The notes: generated by a model not told the origin, from the letters alone. A stretch of 64,000 nt of DNA from Panonychus citri (GCF_014898815.1 NW_026515546.1:4349001-4413000); one strand, 5' to 3'; positions 1 through 15,552 are shown, counted from the first letter of the stretch. Made by a program: numbers and translations.

Positions 1-321
1 AATTTCTTTGTTACTCTCTCACTCAGTCATCATGATGAAGATGATCAGGGTGAAGAAAATGAAGATGTTAGAGTAAGATGAAGAAGAAAAGAATTTTTAT
101 TCATGATGTTAACTCAGAATTTTATCTTCTTCTATTCATCGATATTTGATAAAAAGTCACGTTCCATCTAGTTCGCTCTTATCCTCATCTTCTTCCACCA
201 TGTTCAATACTTAAGAATTTAAAGTGCCCCCAATTCTGATCCAATTCTATGATATAAGATAACATTTAGATAAAAATATGAACAGGTAAAGCACCACAAA
301 AGGAGATGAATAGAAATGGAG

Positions 322-356
<35 letters not shown>

Positions 357-3300
357 CAATGAAAATACTTTCTCTTCTAGCAGAAAATATCATCAGGAAG
401 ATAAAGAGATGATAAACACTCTACATGATCTCCATCATCCACCTTATCATCCTAATCTTGACATAAATCATCATTAACATCAGAGCCTCAGATCAAGGTA
501 ACTCTCTCTCTCTCTCTCACTCTCTCACTCAGTCTACTGAATGAACCCTTCATCTCCTTACACACCGGTGGAAAAAAATTATTACCATTACATCAGGTGA
601 GATCCATGTGTAAGCCTTTTCTTGCAAAGCATTAAGCATCATCATCACCATGATTCAGATTCAGATGATTCCCCATGAACCAAAAAAAACTACTGGGAAT
701 TTACATTTGATTAAATTCAATTTAAAAACCAGGAAGCCAACAGTTAATTTCATTTTGATAATCAACATGTAAACCTAATTTAATCAACTAGATTTTTGTA
801 GCATCATTAAACTTAATTTGTTGCCGTTTAATTGATTAAACATTTTTCATCACATCTTTTGCTTAAATTAATTGTAATTTATATTATATTAATTATTGAA
901 TTTAAATACAAAACAAATGATTAAACAATTTTCTCCAACAATAATTAAATCAAACAATCATAAAGTTTAACACAATATTTACATATAATTACCATTCTAA
1001 TTGTAATTAGTACTCCTACTTTACCAACAATTAAAAGTTCGAGATGATAATATTACCATTAGAATATTTTTACATTTCGAACTTTTTTCATAACTGTTCG
1101 AAATGTTCAAAAGAGAATCTGTTGAGTAGAATTTTTTCTTTTCTTGCAGATTTTGTGCTCTTTCGAAATTGTCAAACTTGATTGTGAAGAAAATGATCGA
1201 ATAGACAATTTCACGTTCTAATCTAATTGAAACTTTTTATTCGATTAACAAATTGAATAGATTGATAACTTTTCTTGAAAAAGATTTTCCTTTTCACTTT
1301 AAGGTTGATTTTCTGTTTCTGATTCTGATTCTTTCATGATGCTTGATAACACGAGAAGAGTTTATTTATAAGTCGAAATATCTAAATACCCTGAGGGAAG
1401 AGAATGAAAGAAAAAATATTCTGACCAGAGACATGAAACTGTAATACCAACACTTTCATGGAACTATTTTCACCTTTTTCCCCATACAAACAGTAACTTT
1501 CTAATAATATTGTTCAATTCAAACTGTTCACCATGAATATGTTACCATGAATCTGTGAGATAATCGGTCAGGGTAAAAGTATTTCCCATGATATTTATCA
1601 GATAATCTAAGTCTCAAGTTTCTGAAGAAGAATCAAAACAAATCAAGAGAAAAAAAGAAGTAAAAGAAAATTCGTGAAAATCCAGGTTATTATTTCGAAA
1701 AGAAGAATGTCCAAACTCGAATTGGTGGATTACGAAAAAGAGAGAGAGAGAAAGAGAGAAAGAGGATAAACTTAGTGGAATAAGTTAGTATTCATTTGGA
1801 AAATTTTTGAGCTGAAAAATTTTCTCCCATAGAAAGAAAGATATTTACAGAGAGTAGAATATGAAAAACGAAAATGTTCCAAGAGAAACTCATTGATCCA
1901 AACATACAGAGAGAAAGCGATATCATAATCGAGATCTAAAGGATAAAAACTTTTTTATTTATCTTAAAAATAGTCGAAAGAAAATTGTTCTAAGCACCAA
2001 GTTTAATGTTCAAATCGAGCTCACAGAACATTATCATCATTTCATCTCTCGAATCATGTCCCATGTATATTACTGAATATTGATACATATCATCCACTTG
2101 ACTAGAACCTAATAAATGTTTATCCTTCTCGATAGTAACCATTTAGTTCTTGACCATATCGGTTTCATCCATCAATAAATGATGATAGAAAATCTCTCTC
2201 TCTCTCTCTTTATCTTCTCAGGATAAATGATGATGATGATTCTGATGAGCATCACAATAATAATAATAAAATCCATTTACGAGCAATAATAAAAACTAAT
2301 AATAGTCACAATAATATATCGTAAATCTGGTAACTACAAATATAAGTTTCAATTCTGATGATTATGTTTATTTTTACACTTTGGACACACAAACACCCAG
2401 ACAATGACCATTGATGCCTTTCCGAGTTTATCCATGTTTACAGGCTATTATTACCATCACAAGGTATTAGATTCCACCAATTAACTAATTATCTTTCCAG
2501 ACATTTTGTTAATCATCAAATATATTATCATTCTCTCAGATATTTTGATTATTCAAAGATTAACTTTCTAATTTAGTTAATTATAAGATTAACAATAGTA
2601 AAAAAAAACTGTACTGCTGATCTGATGATGGTCAATAGGATTGGCTAATGGTCACTAATAGTTAATTTATACACACTAGTATAGCATTTGGGAGTTTGAT
2701 AATCTAAATTGTGACAAAATAAATGTATCAATAAGATTATGATTTAAACCTAATCAAGATTTAATCTTTACATTTGATGTTAACTTTTCATCTTTAGGAT
2801 GCTAAATGATTAACATTATCATCATGTTGAGATAATTTTATCTTGAATGATTAGTGTTAATGGTCAACAGCCAATTGAATGTTACATTAAATCCTCTTGA
2901 ATTAAGGTTAATCTTAAAGATGAGAAATAATCATCTTACATCATCATCATCATCATCATCATGTTATTATCATGTTTTTAATGTTGATGATAATTAGGAT
3001 GCTAAAGGGATGAAAGATGAAAGATTGAAGATGTTTGGTAAACAATGGAAATTGCTATTGAAGTGACCTCTAAATGGACCATTTATCATTGTAATCCCAT
3101 TGAGATGACCATTTATCAGAGAGAAAATTTTCTCATCCCTCTTACATGATCTTTAACCTCTCCAGTCCTCCTACTGTGAATAATAGTCCATAGGATTCAA
3201 TGGTCATTCCAATGAGCTTCAACACCTATTATCATGATGGAATTTTTATTTTTTTTCTTCTTCTTTTCTTTTCTTTTCTTACCTTAGAACTTTTTTTCTT

Positions 3301-6210
3301 TTGCTTCCCTTGATTCTCATTCCATTGTTGTTGTTTTTGTCTGTTCTTATTACAGAGAATCTCATTCCGATGAGTTAATTTAAATTGTTCTCAGCATTTG
3401 ATTAAAGCTAAATTTCTTTTACAAGAAAATTTCCATAGATGAAAAAAACCATCATGAAGTCGTCGAAAAAAAAAAAAATAAAATTCTTAACAACTTTTTT
3501 CTCTCCATCTTATTGAATTACCTGAACTTTTCGTGCTCCACCAACAGTATTTTTCCGCTCATCATACTAATTCAATAATAATGAACAATAATAGTTACCA
3601 TTATTCTTGCAAGATTAAACTTTAGATTAAGTGGAATAAAAGTTCAGATGATTCAGTAAATTCATGATGATGATGCTAATACACAAGATGAAGTAACTTG
3701 AACAATATTTTTTCATTTTCATGAGAGAAAGAGAGTGAGAAAAAAACAAAATCTAACTGATTTATGAATGAATATTGTTCATTGCCGATGTTTTTTTTGC
3801 GATTTAATCGTTAAATATAAGTTCTAGACACTCAAGAAATGAATGGTATGAGATTGAGCGATACTCAATTGTCAAATTGATTAACCTTCGAGAGGATGAA
3901 AGAAAACTGAAACTTTGAATGTTCTGTGTCAATGTTGTTCATTGAGATTATCTTGATTATCATAATTGACTTTCACTTGTTGTCAATAGCTGACCAACTA
4001 TCAGTATAGTCCAATAATTAATAACCAACTCCTCTTGTGTCAATATTAATATTTCTTACTCACACAATATCATGTAAATATCTTGAGCTTTGTATAGAGT
4101 AGATCAAGCTTCATGTTTTCCTCTCCCGATTCCAAATCCTAATCTCGATGATGATGATGATGATTCCTCTTCCTCTTGACCAGACAATTTAGCTACACGC
4201 ATAACAACCCACCGACTAAGGTGACATCCTCAAGGCAAGAGTAATGAATTGATGAAAAATCCACCACCATATATGATATGTAATGTATATATATAAATCA
4301 TGATAATAGTTTTTCCCCTTGTCTTATTTATATATATAACTTTTCTCATGGTTACTCAGTTGTTATCCACCATGACCTGTGGCTGTATTTATCATTGACT
4401 GATTATTGGTTATCAATCTATTAACATGTAATCATTTCAATTGAAAATATCATGATGAAAATTGAATGGATGACTGAATGAGATAACTCATGATTTGAGT
4501 ATGTAAATTAATGATGAAAATAACTTTAATTCAATCAGATATTATCATAAACATAATCAGTTGTTGAAATTGTAACATGATGATAAAATTACCATAACAA
4601 TCATATATATATATATTTGTTACCTTTTACTTTCAAAAGTAACGGTATTTTTATCATCACACTTATCATGATTTAATGATGTTTGATATTGTTATTATTA
4701 CTATTGAATTGATTCATTCTCAATCAGCTTTCTTGGTTTGTTGTTGTTGGTTTTGGTCAACAATTGTTTTCCCCCTCCAAATAACTGGACATGAAATATA
4801 TTTATTTGTGTATTAATAACAAACAGATAATGTTACACAGAAATGTTATCATTCTGATTCCGTTAAATGACCACTAAGATGTAATATCCAATAATAGTCA
4901 TGATAATGTTACTTTTTATTACCTTTTTCATAACTTTCCTTTTCCACTTTTCCCCTCTCAAGTGGTCATCGTTTTGATTTCCTTTGGTCATCTTTCACAT
5001 CTTCATATCATCCCTTTACACTTTATTTACAACTTAAAGCCAAGTTACTAAGTGTTAATTGTAATTAAAATAAGATTCTTGAATCTCTTTATAATGTTTA
5101 TATATTTTGCTAATGTCCGCAAGGAGTTATATTAATAGTTACCATTCATATTAATAGAATCTGATTCATTTTCATCATGATAATGAACTTTTTTTCCTTC
5201 TGAATACAAACTGAATTTCCTTTTCACTTGTAGCATTTGATTAGTGAACCTGATGATTATCATGATACAATTAGAACAGAAAATCATTTATATTAATATT
5301 GATATTACATATGAATTGACAATATTGAGGTGGATTCGGAAAAAGTTCAGGTATTATCGCTTGGAGTGAATAATTTTATCGCCCATTTGAATTGAATATA
5401 TTTCAAGAATCAGATTAAAATGTTTGTAACATTGGCGATAAGACTAAAATTACATTGTATCAATCAGAATTAAAGATTTGAAATGATAATCATGGTAATA
5501 AAATCGTAGCATGATAAATGTTTAGTGTATATTTTTTCTCGTATCTCTATTCATATGTAACATGAACTTGATGGAATTGAAATGACAGTGAATAGAAAGC
5601 ATCATGTATTATCCCTGAGAATTGAGTCGAATGATATGAAATTTCCTGTTAATGTTCACGGTGTGTTTCATTTCTCAATTATATCCTGTCATCAGAATTA
5701 TACACTTCTCCCCTTTCAGGAAAACAGGCCTGATGATGATGACGAGAAAGATTCAAAGTCTAATAATAATAAAAAAAATGTTCCATCTCTTCATATTCAT
5801 AGCATGATAATAACACAATGAATATGAATAACATTATCCACACAGAACTTTTTTTTTCCTCTCCATCTCTTTGCCCAATGTTAACTGTTATTGACTTGTG
5901 ACCAACATTGGGATGAAAAAAAAGTACATATGATAACCTTATACCTGTCAATCAAAAGTAAACTAACCTTGAAATTCATTCTCATCATCATGATAATTAT
6001 CTCTGAAATATCATCATCATGATTTAACTTTTTGCTAGAATCAAGATTATCCGTTTTATGGAAAAATTAATCGATATTTGTTTCAAAAGAAAACATTCAA
6101 CTAATCAAATTTTCTGTTCTAAATTTGCTTTTTCTCAGATTCGATAATCAATCAAAACTGGACTGGTCAAGTTGATCTTCAATCACTTCACATCAAGTGG
6201 TCAGTTCAAA
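1..6210. other. Intergenic / upstream non-coding DNA
   Basis: No coding exon is recognisable on either strand. The stretch is AT-rich with (GA)n at about 325-354, (CT)n at about 508-530 and 2192-2210, and (CAT)n at 2938-2961. The few ORFs of 60-80 codons are simple-sequence translations with no domain pattern or splice context. It may hold the 5' UTR and promoter of the beat-like gene that begins at 6211, but no start site can be placed. Confidence 0.6.
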
Positions 6211-9200
6211 ATGTATCCAAAAGTTATCACACTCAATTTACTGTTAATACTAATACAAGGTAAGTAATCTTAATCTTCAGATTAACTGATCAGTGTATTG
6301 CCGATATTGTGTAACTTGTTGGTGATTAGTCCTTGCAACTTTGATTGTTAATTGTTGACTGAAAAGTTGATGAAAGTTTAGACAATTCAGTTGAAATTCA
6401 TGACCTTTAGGTTAACCATGGACAGACTATCGTCATGAATTGTGGATGGCAAATATTGACAGCTACTAGATTCATATAATCTCTGGACAGTTAGTTAGTT
6501 TTTCATTTAGATCCATGAAAATGTTAGCCAATATTTACCTGGAGATTGAAATTGAATCATGATTATGTTTGAAGAGAATGGTTAACATTTGATTCTGATG
6601 TAATTGTCATTGATACAATGTTTATATTACTCACAGATTAAATTAACTTTCCCCTATTCATGAAGATATTATTTACTCAACACTGACCATACAAAAATAA
6701 ACTGACCCACAAGTGAAAGAAATTGTATTGAACTTTTCAGAAATCTAAAAATAATCAACCAAATTATTAGACAATTAAAAGAATTCAATGAACTTACTGA
6801 TTTTCCCTGAATTACACCAGGGAAAGCAATACAATATCAATTTTCTATTCTGAATCTTGAAATTCCCACAGAAAGTTCAATCTTTTCCCCATGAATATAG
6901 TTCAGACATGAACATAGTTATAGGCTTACGAATCTAAATTGTTCCAATTTTATGATTACCATTATTAGATTCGGTCCATTGGATAATTAAGTTACTTTGA
7001 TTGTCCATTAAAAAGGTTAATTAATGCTAATAATATACCCGAAAGTTTCAATAGCATATCTGATTGACCATCATGGAAAACTAGAACTTTCAATTTAATC
7101 GAAAATGAAAAAACTTTTACTTCATCAATTCTTATATTCCCATGTTTCTAGTGCGATCACATTGTTATCATAATTTTATCAAATTTTTAGATATTGATAT
7201 TGATTGTTAGAGAAAAGTTCAGACAAAATATCGAACTGAAAAAAGTTGTAGTAAACTTTTTTATCTACTATTTGCTTAGAGCATTTTAAATGATTCATAA
7301 GAATGGAAAACAAATAGTTGATCTCTTTTTTCAAGGGTGAATCTTATATTTTCCACCCTCTATTATATACTCATCCACTTTATTTACTTTCAGATAGAAT
7401 TCAATATGATATGAAAATTTAATTCGATAAAATGAAAGAACCAAACAGATCATCTTAGAACTTTTGTTTTTCTTTACTAATCTAAAGGGAGAATCTTTTT
7501 CAATATGGTTACACATTTAAACTGTGGTGAGATTTTAATAAGAAATAGAAACTAACCAAACATATATTTTATTAGAAGAGGAAACAGAAGAAAAAAGAAA
7601 ATCACAATTTTGAACTTTCCTCGAATGTCCAACTTATCGATAATATATTTATACACAATATATTATTGATGGCTGTTGATTAGTAAACTAATTTCTTACC
7701 ATAACCAGAAATAAAATACATTAAAAGTTATCATTAGTATTGATAATAACATGCATTATTTATGGTTACCTGGGGCGTTGATGGATTTTGTATTAATCGT
7801 AATTACTTATTACTATTAGTGATACAGTTAATCATTGAAAGAATTGAGGAAGGGAGAGAAAAGAGAGAGAGGTCATTTTATTGGAAATCGATCTGATTTT
7901 CTGTAATGAATACCATGTACATAGAGAAAGGGGAAAAGAGAAAAACAAAAAAAAACATTATTCTATTAATAAGAAAACTCTGAAAAGAAACAACAAGATG
8001 ACCATCATGTAACAGGGTGAAATTAGTCCATAGGTATATAAGCTGATTTAACCATGGACTCTGGATGATTAAGCTTTGATAAACTGTTACATTGCCTGGT
8101 TTTTGTAGATATCAATTTTTACCAATTCTTGTATCATTATGATTAGTTTTCAGGTCTCTCTCTCTCTCTCTCGGTCTGAGTAGTAATAATTTTCAGGGGA
8201 GATTAGTTATTAACTTTCACTTATTTTGATTAGCTTTTGATTTTCATGATAGGTTTATTGGAAAGCTTTAAATCAATTTCTGATCAATTAATAGCTTTTT
8301 GTTTCATGAATGATTAATTTGATTACTAATCATTGATTACCTTGAATGGTTCATTTAACTACTATGTATTAATATGTAAATATTTTTGTTTCTATTGTTT
8401 CATGATGAACTTTTTTTGCTCAATTTTGGGCCTTTGATTGATTGAAGGGTCAGTTGTGGTCATTGTTTTTCTGGAAGTTGATGAAAAGTTGGAGGTATTG
8501 ACTAATAGAATTGGAGTTTCCTTGTTTTTTCTTCTTCTTCGACATTCAATTTGAAATGTTCATTGTTCGATTTGAAGAGGAAGATAAAGATGATAAGATT
8601 ATCAGCATCATCGACGAATTGAAATAATAGGTTGAAGATGGATGAAGATGGAGAAAGATAAATTATCATGTTCGCAGAAAAGTAAAGAAAAATAGAGTTA
8701 CATTGAAACTAATCTGTTCCAATGAATGAAATCGATCGACAAACAAATGATATTAATTATTCATCGTGTGATGGTTCAGACTCTTCAGGTTACTTAGGTT
8801 ACCTTTTGAACATTGCGAACTAAATCTCACTCCCTGAGGTACAAGTGTAAAGGTGAGATTAAGATATACATGGGGCATGAAAAAATAATGTTCACTAATT
8901 GAATGTAACAAGAAAAAGTTCAATTCGTTTACAATTTTTTTCACCTTTGATTTTCTGAGTGATAATTTCGACATTGACAGACAATTTTGTGTCATTGGAA
9001 ACATCCGGAAGTACAATGAGTGAAATGTGCTGAAAATGACAGAATAATATCAAATTTTAGTTAATCTTTTGAATGAACATAAATGTTTATGATAAATTTC
9101 ATTCAGAATTTGCTTGTTTTTTTTTCTTGAAACATATAATTTCAATGACAAGGTTTTTTTGTGTCTACTTTCATTTCAATCTCATTGTTACCCTGACATC

Positions 9201-12200
9201 ACCATGTACATGGTGGGTGATGAAAGTTATGGCGGTGGTTGAGAAAGTGAAGTGTGTGTACATTACAATGGGAAAGAGTAACATTTGAAATGTAATATTT
9301 ATCAATTCAAATACCATTAGTTTGTGTACTCTATGGATCAAGTTGTTTAATAAATGAATATACAAATGACTGGTTAGGGAAGGGAGAGGATAATGATGAT
9401 TAGGAAGAGAAGGATAAAATTGGAGTGTGATGAAAAGTAGAGAGAATGAGAGAGAGAGATAGAGAAGAAAAAAATATGATTAGAGTGATGATGATGATTG
9501 GAAAGAGAGAGAGAGAGAATTATTTGAATGGTCATTTGAATGGTCAATAAGATGGAGAGTAGTTTTGTTCGGGAGTATAAGAAAACCATTAGAAAAGATT
9601 TTCTCTTTTATCTTTTTATGTTTATCATTTTCTTTTTATAAAATGAACATTCACCATGAACTTCATGATATCACAAGGAAAAGGAAGATGAGGATGAGGA
9701 TGAGAAGAGAGGAAAAGGAAACGACTCTAACAAATTGCTTTTTCCTTATACAAATAGACTACATGGAAATACATACACAAACACATACATAATGATGATC
9801 GGTTTACATTTAGATTATTCACCTTGAAATTTTTTTTCGAATTTTTTTTTATATTCTATTCTATTCTTCATCTCATGGATTCTCTAAAATCTTTGAACTT
9901 ACTGTATTTTTTTTCCTTCTTCTTTTTCTATCAAGGACTTTACTGCCTACGTATTGTTGATCTAAGAGTTCCTTCACCAACCATTGCCGGTGAATCAGTT
10001 GAATTAACCTGTAGCTATGATTTAGAAGATGATAAATTGTATTCCGTTAAATGGTACAAAGATGGATCTGAATTTTACCGTTACGTGCCTAAAGACTGGC
10101 CTCATGCTCAGGTATTACCTATGGAAGGTATCAGAGTTGATGTAAGATTTTTATCTCTCTTTTTTTTCTTATCCTCATTAATCTTATTGATCCTTTTAAT
10201 GTCAATCCTTTTCCCACCTTCTTAAAGGATCTCGTGTTAGTTAATCCTGATTAGGATTAAATGATCACCTTTCAAAGGATATTATCTCTCATTAACTTGA
10301 TTATCTCATTACCTTAGATTAAATATCTTCTTGATGTACAATCTTGTAGTCGATTAGCTAGGATAACCATAAGGGATTAGATTAAAAAATTTGAAAGTTT
10401 CTAACGGTCATTTGTATCAATAACAATGTTAGTTCAACTGAAGAAATTGATTTTATTGGATCAACTTTCAATATCAATTGTAGACTATGAATTAATGGAC
10501 TAATACTTTAGGTTTGCTAATTGTTTTAACTGGTTTAGACTATGGATTTAAACTAATCCTCTAATCATAAGTTTGTGAGTTTATTTTATACATTACAATA
10601 AACTTAAAGGATTAATGAGTTATTATGATGGATTATTGTTGAGTGTCATTTGTGTTAATGATTTTTATTGAATTTCTTGAACTTTCCTCTTGACATTCTC
10701 GATTTAGACATCCAGATCAGCGAGTACCACAGTTTATCTTCGTTATGTTGACCTTAACTCGGCGGGTAAATATCGTTGTGAGATATCAGCCGAAGCTCCT
10801 TCATTCAACACTGCAGCAGCAGAGAAAGATATGGAAATTTATCGTAAGAACAATCAACAAATAATAACAGTAAAAATTTTTCTAAATTTTCTACTTTCTA
10901 ATGCTTCTTTTCTCCATAATCAACAGATCTACCAATTGAAGATCCACAAATAAGCATAGGAAAATTCAAATATAATCCAAACGAGGAGGCGATCGCCAAT
11001 TGTACCTCCCCGAAATCAAAGCCTTCAGCATCGTTAACATGGTTTATCAACAATGTCAAGGTAAATTCAGCCACTAACTGAACCTTAACCCCCTTGGAAT
11101 GAAACATGACCACAATCAGAATCCGCTCATCTAATTACTATGTTGTTGATTGTTGGTTTTCACTCCCAATATTTGAGTGAATGGTTCAGGTTTTTTTTTA
11201 ATTTCCTCTTGACAGTAATGATTGATAACCGATTAAGTTGATTATTATCATCAACTTAATTTAGTTTTACTTTTCTTTGCTTGATCAACTGATTGATTAG
11301 TAACATGATAAGCATAAGATTCAATATAAATTATATCAACATTTCATTGATTAATTGACTAATTCATTACTCTTTAATCAGTGCTGATAAATCATTTGAT
11401 AATCATGAGAATGGGAAAAGGGGTTAGAACATAATTATCATCGATGATTTGAATTGGATAACAAATTATGATAACAATAATCAAATCAATTTCCAGAATT
11501 GTAACAATATGATATTGCTGATATTTAATTTTTTTTCCTTACCATTTGATTAATCGTTTGATTATCATGAAAAGACATGATCTTGATGATCAAATTTATA
11601 TCATCTGATAGCGTCTTGATTGAAATTAATGATTCGTGAAATAATAATAATCATTGAATATCATGAACTTTCACCATGGTGAACAGGAAAAGGTATCATT
11701 TGCTTTTTCCTTCAATCTTAAGTTTCAAGTATCTCGAGGTTATTGGTCAGTAAATGGTCAATATATATGAACAACTATAAACTTATATGTAGATGAAGTA
11801 AACGATGTTTGTATCGAGATAAATTCCATGATGAGTTCAGATTTGGAAAATTTCAATTCGAAACTCGGACAAAAGTCTAGAAGAAAAATAAAAATTCTTG
11901 ACACGAAGTTCGTGCTCACTCATGACGATCATTTTATCTGACCATTAATTGTTTCAATTTCGTTTGATTAACTTTCCAAAAATCAAGAACTTTGTTCAGC
12001 ACAAAACTTTCGTTCATAGCAACTGACCATTTCCGCTATTTTTGCAGTAATTATCAAGTTGATTTACTCTAGTTAATTTAGACCTTATCAAGATTATCAT
12101 AGTCTAATTGAATTAGGATGATGTAACTTTAATGGTTAACAAAATGATTTCAACTGTTTAACAAATGATTTTATCAAAATTAACTTTTCTCTGTAAATAA

Positions 12201-15200
12201 TTTGATTGTTAGCTGAATATCAGACTTAATTGTCAACAGTATACGAACACTATAAAATTAAACAGTTAATCTTTATTCAATGTGATGTTTTAATCTGTTT
12301 CCTTTTCCGGTTGTTTTCCCTACAGATTGGATCAGAATATAAAGTTGGCTTTTCAACGACCTTATATAATGATGGCCTAGAATCATCATTTATAAGCTTA
12401 AACTTTGTGATAAAAGAGCAACATTTTATTAAAGATACTATCATACTCAAGTGTACATCGCAAATACATGCAGTCCAAAAGACCAGTAAAGCTCAGGTCA
12501 CTTTGTACCGGACAACCAGTTCAAAGAGTAAACAAGATAATCTTCAACGAGATTCGCTCAGTGAAAATTTAAGCCAAGGTAAGAAACGAAAATATCGAAC
12601 TTGTATAACTGATTAGAACTTTTTCTTTCATGATGATAATTGATGGATGCAATTGGAATGAAATATTATCGTTGTTTATTGATGATGATACCAAAATTGG
12701 ATTGAAAATAATTGATTATTATGGATCAATGTACAAGTTGATTTGTTTCTCTCGTTGATTTAAATTAGCAGGAAATAAGTTGTTAGTGTCATGTTATTTT
12801 CCTGTTAATTGGTAGTGTCCATTTAATGATGATGAGACAGAGGAGGGAGAGTAAGCTGGAAGCGGGTTGATTAGTTTGTTTAATGTCCCCAGAATTCAAT
12901 GGTCATCCTTTACTTTTCCCACCCTGTGAATGGATTCAATTTATATTTACTCCCTGTTGTGTGTGATTGCTGTTGTTGTATCATCATCATTATCATCATT
13001 AGGTTATTTTATCATGAATTTTATCCCATCTTTTGAATCAATTGTCATGATGAATTTTTTTCAGTTTCTTCTTTTTGTCTCAATTTTTATCACACAATTG
13101 AATTCATTGAGTTATCAGTATCATTAGTATGATAACATTGAAAGTCAGCTTGAAATGATTTCTAGATTTCACCTGATATGGCTTCAGGGAATGGTCAGTT
13201 GGCTAGTTAAGCTGTAAGAATGAGAAAGAGAGAGAGAGAGAGGGTCAAGCTAAATTACACTTCTCTCGTTCTCTTTTTTGCTTCTTAGATGAAGATGATG
13301 ATGATTATGAAGATGATGATGATGATGGTCAGTTAAAGGGAAATTGGGAATAAGGGACAAAGTGGGAGGGATTATATTACGAGGGAGAAAATAAAAACAA
13401 TCAATTTCAGGCCAATTTAATGAGCGAAGGATTTTTACCTACCAAAGACTAGCAAGAAAGAAAGAGAGAGAGACAGAGAGAGAGACAGAGAGAGAGAGAG
13501 ACAGGGTGGACACTGGGCAGTGGGAAAAATACATAGAGAAAACAATCATCAATCCCCTATCCACAGATTCATGTGAAATTGTTGAACTAGAAACATTTTT
13601 GTTCAACAAACAATATCATCTAGAAAATAACAAGAGATGGACAGAGGTACATTCAGTGGACAATAGTTGAGAGAGAAAGTGAAAGTGAGATGAGAAAAAT
13701 GCTGACAAGAACAATGTAATAGTACTAATATCTCGTTTTCCTCTTCTTAACAATTTATCTCGAAGAAAGTTTTCTTCTCTCTTAAGAACTCGATAGATTC
13801 TCGAATATCCTTTTTTCGCAATTTGTTGACAAATATCAAAATGAAGATAAAACATTAATGATACAATGAAATTGATACACACACAAACAATTTAATAGTT
13901 GAAACTTTTCTCTCTCTCTTCTAGATTATTTTTTTATTATCCAATATGTTGAAAATTTTCATCAACTAATGATTTCAACTGATTAGTTTCATTTTCGATA
14001 ATCAATGATTGGAAAATCTATTATCTTATTGATGTGCCTCTCTAATTAGCAAAACAGGGTAAAGTTCATGAATGAATCTGATTGAAATTTCAAAGTGAAT
14101 CATATTTGAGATTTGAGTCACTTTTGTTTTCCTGCATAAAAAATTCAAGACTTACAAATGTTGCCATGTTATCTCATCTTGCTGAATTATATACCATGAG
14201 ATTGGAAGTGCTTCCTTTACGTAATTCTAAATGTTATTTGTTATCATTTTGGTTCATATTGAATAAAGAGAGGATAAAATACTAGAGATGCTACAAGAAA
14301 AAAGATTATGAATTTTTTGTCTTCATCTTTTCCGCTATCACGATATTCATGAAGGTATTTCAAGTGTGTGCACAGAATTTGCATTAACTTTACACTCTTA
14401 ATCAGATGAATATGAGACAAGAATAAAACAAATGAAACCTCATCCAAATCGTAAGAATATAAGTTGATATATAGTCAGAGAGACATGAGGCAAGTGAAGA
14501 TGATGATGAGAATTTGAGAGAGAGGATCAGGATGATGAGAAATCCCGACTGGATTATTGTCACGAATGGAATATCATTGACTGGGATGGATAACATGTGA
14601 ATACTCAGCATGAGGTTTCAATGTGGAAATGGAAAGGTTAACAATGTTGTCGTTCAAAGATCAGAGAGATTGAACTTTTTTTTTACACCTTAAATTATAA
14701 GTGAGTGTTCATGGTGATCATGTTAATCGTCATGTTAATCGTTAATCAACATAATGATTATTCAAGTTGTTTTTTTATTATTTTTATTTCACTTTTTCTT
14801 GATTCACTTTGTTATTAATTCACGAATTTGAATCAGAAAACATAAAGGGAATAAAACTTTTTGAGAATCAACTTGATGTCAACTCATTTTCAGGGACAGA
14901 ATGTTAATTTTTCTGGACATTCGAGTGGACATTCATGATATGGTTACTCATTGTCACGCAATTACATTAACATATCAAAACTGTTACCTTTTATTGTCAT
15001 GTTATAATTATTATCCTGTCCTTAATTGTTATACATTTGTAACTGTAAACCCAAAAAATGATTTAAATTAATGATAATCAGTAGCAGGGGAAAAAAAGTT
15101 CAATCAGTTTCTGTTTCTTTGTAAGAAATCAATTGAAATCCCTGATGAGTTATCATGTATTTTTTAAATACTTTTTAATTGTTACCCTTTTAATGACAAT

Positions 15201-15552
15201 GATTAGCATGATGATGATGATTATCATCATGATTGTATGTTAATCCAATGAAACTAATTATTCTCGTAATGGAAATGATTACGATGATGATTTTAGTTGA
15301 TTGTTACATTTGATTTCATTGAGATTGTTGTTTTTGTATTTTCATCGCCATTGATTGTGAATTGAAAATTGAAACAATTTAAACTAATTGTGATTAACTA
15401 ATTTACTTTTTCTTTTCCCATTTACAGTTGGTGATTTTTCAAATCCAAGGATTAACATGAGTAACCATTTCGGTCTAATTGTATTACTGTTTATATTGAT
15501 TAATTTAATTACGACAAACAATTTAAATATAATCTTATCAATGGTTACATAA
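6211..15552 (+). CDS. Beaten-path-like immunoglobulin-domain cell-surface protein (six coding exons)
   Basis: Coding exons are 6211-6259, 9936-10141, 10708-10843, 10927-11060, 12326-12578 and 15428-15552. They total 903 nt with consistent phases and encode 300 aa. Exon 1 supplies the ATG and a hydrophobic signal peptide (residues 1-17). The first Ig domain has Cys42, Trp56 and Cys109 (the YRC motif). Its sequence LYSVKWYKDG, FYRYVP and ISAEAPSF is the hallmark of the Beat family. A second, looser Ig-like domain has Cys156 and Cys218. The C-terminal exon is hydrophobic from about 274 to 300, which suggests a GPI-anchor signal or a terminal membrane segment. In Drosophila, Beat proteins bind Sidestep receptors and control axon guidance and defasciculation; that role here is inferred from family. 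The paralog number cannot be assigned. All introns are GT-AG, and the 3.7-kb first intron separates signal peptide from mature protein. Confidence 0.93.
6260..9935 (+). other. Long first coding intron of the beat-like gene
   Basis: The donor is CAAG|GTAAGT at 6260 and the acceptor is TATCAAG at 9935, after a T-rich tract. No internal exon was recognised. The intron carries scattered GA/CT microsatellites (about 8155-8172 and 9500-9520). First introns often carry regulatory elements, but none could be identified by eye. Confidence 0.75.
11061..12325 (+). other. Fourth intron of the beat-like gene
   Basis: The intron has GTAAAT at its 5' end and CCCTACAG at its 3' end. It is AT-rich, and no exon, RNA gene or repeat family was seen in it. 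Confidence 0.75.
12579..15427 (+). other. Fifth intron of the beat-like gene
   Basis: The donor is CAAG|GTAAGA and the acceptor is TTTACAG. It holds GA-rich simple repeats at about 13221-13240 and 13456-13502. The short ORFs inside it (for example 12930-13127) are low-complexity and hydrophobic and look spurious. Confidence 0.7.

Noticed and set aside
2938..2961. Possible CRISPR-like or structured repeat arrays among the trinucleotide tracts
   Set aside because: The tracts are simple microsatellites without spacers; CRISPR is not expected in an animal nuclear genome.
9824..9935. Hydrophobic Phe-rich N-terminus as signal peptide of the beat-like protein
   Set aside because: It is the translated polypyrimidine tract before the splice acceptor at 9935. 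A proper signal-peptide exon exists at 6211-6259 and joins in phase.
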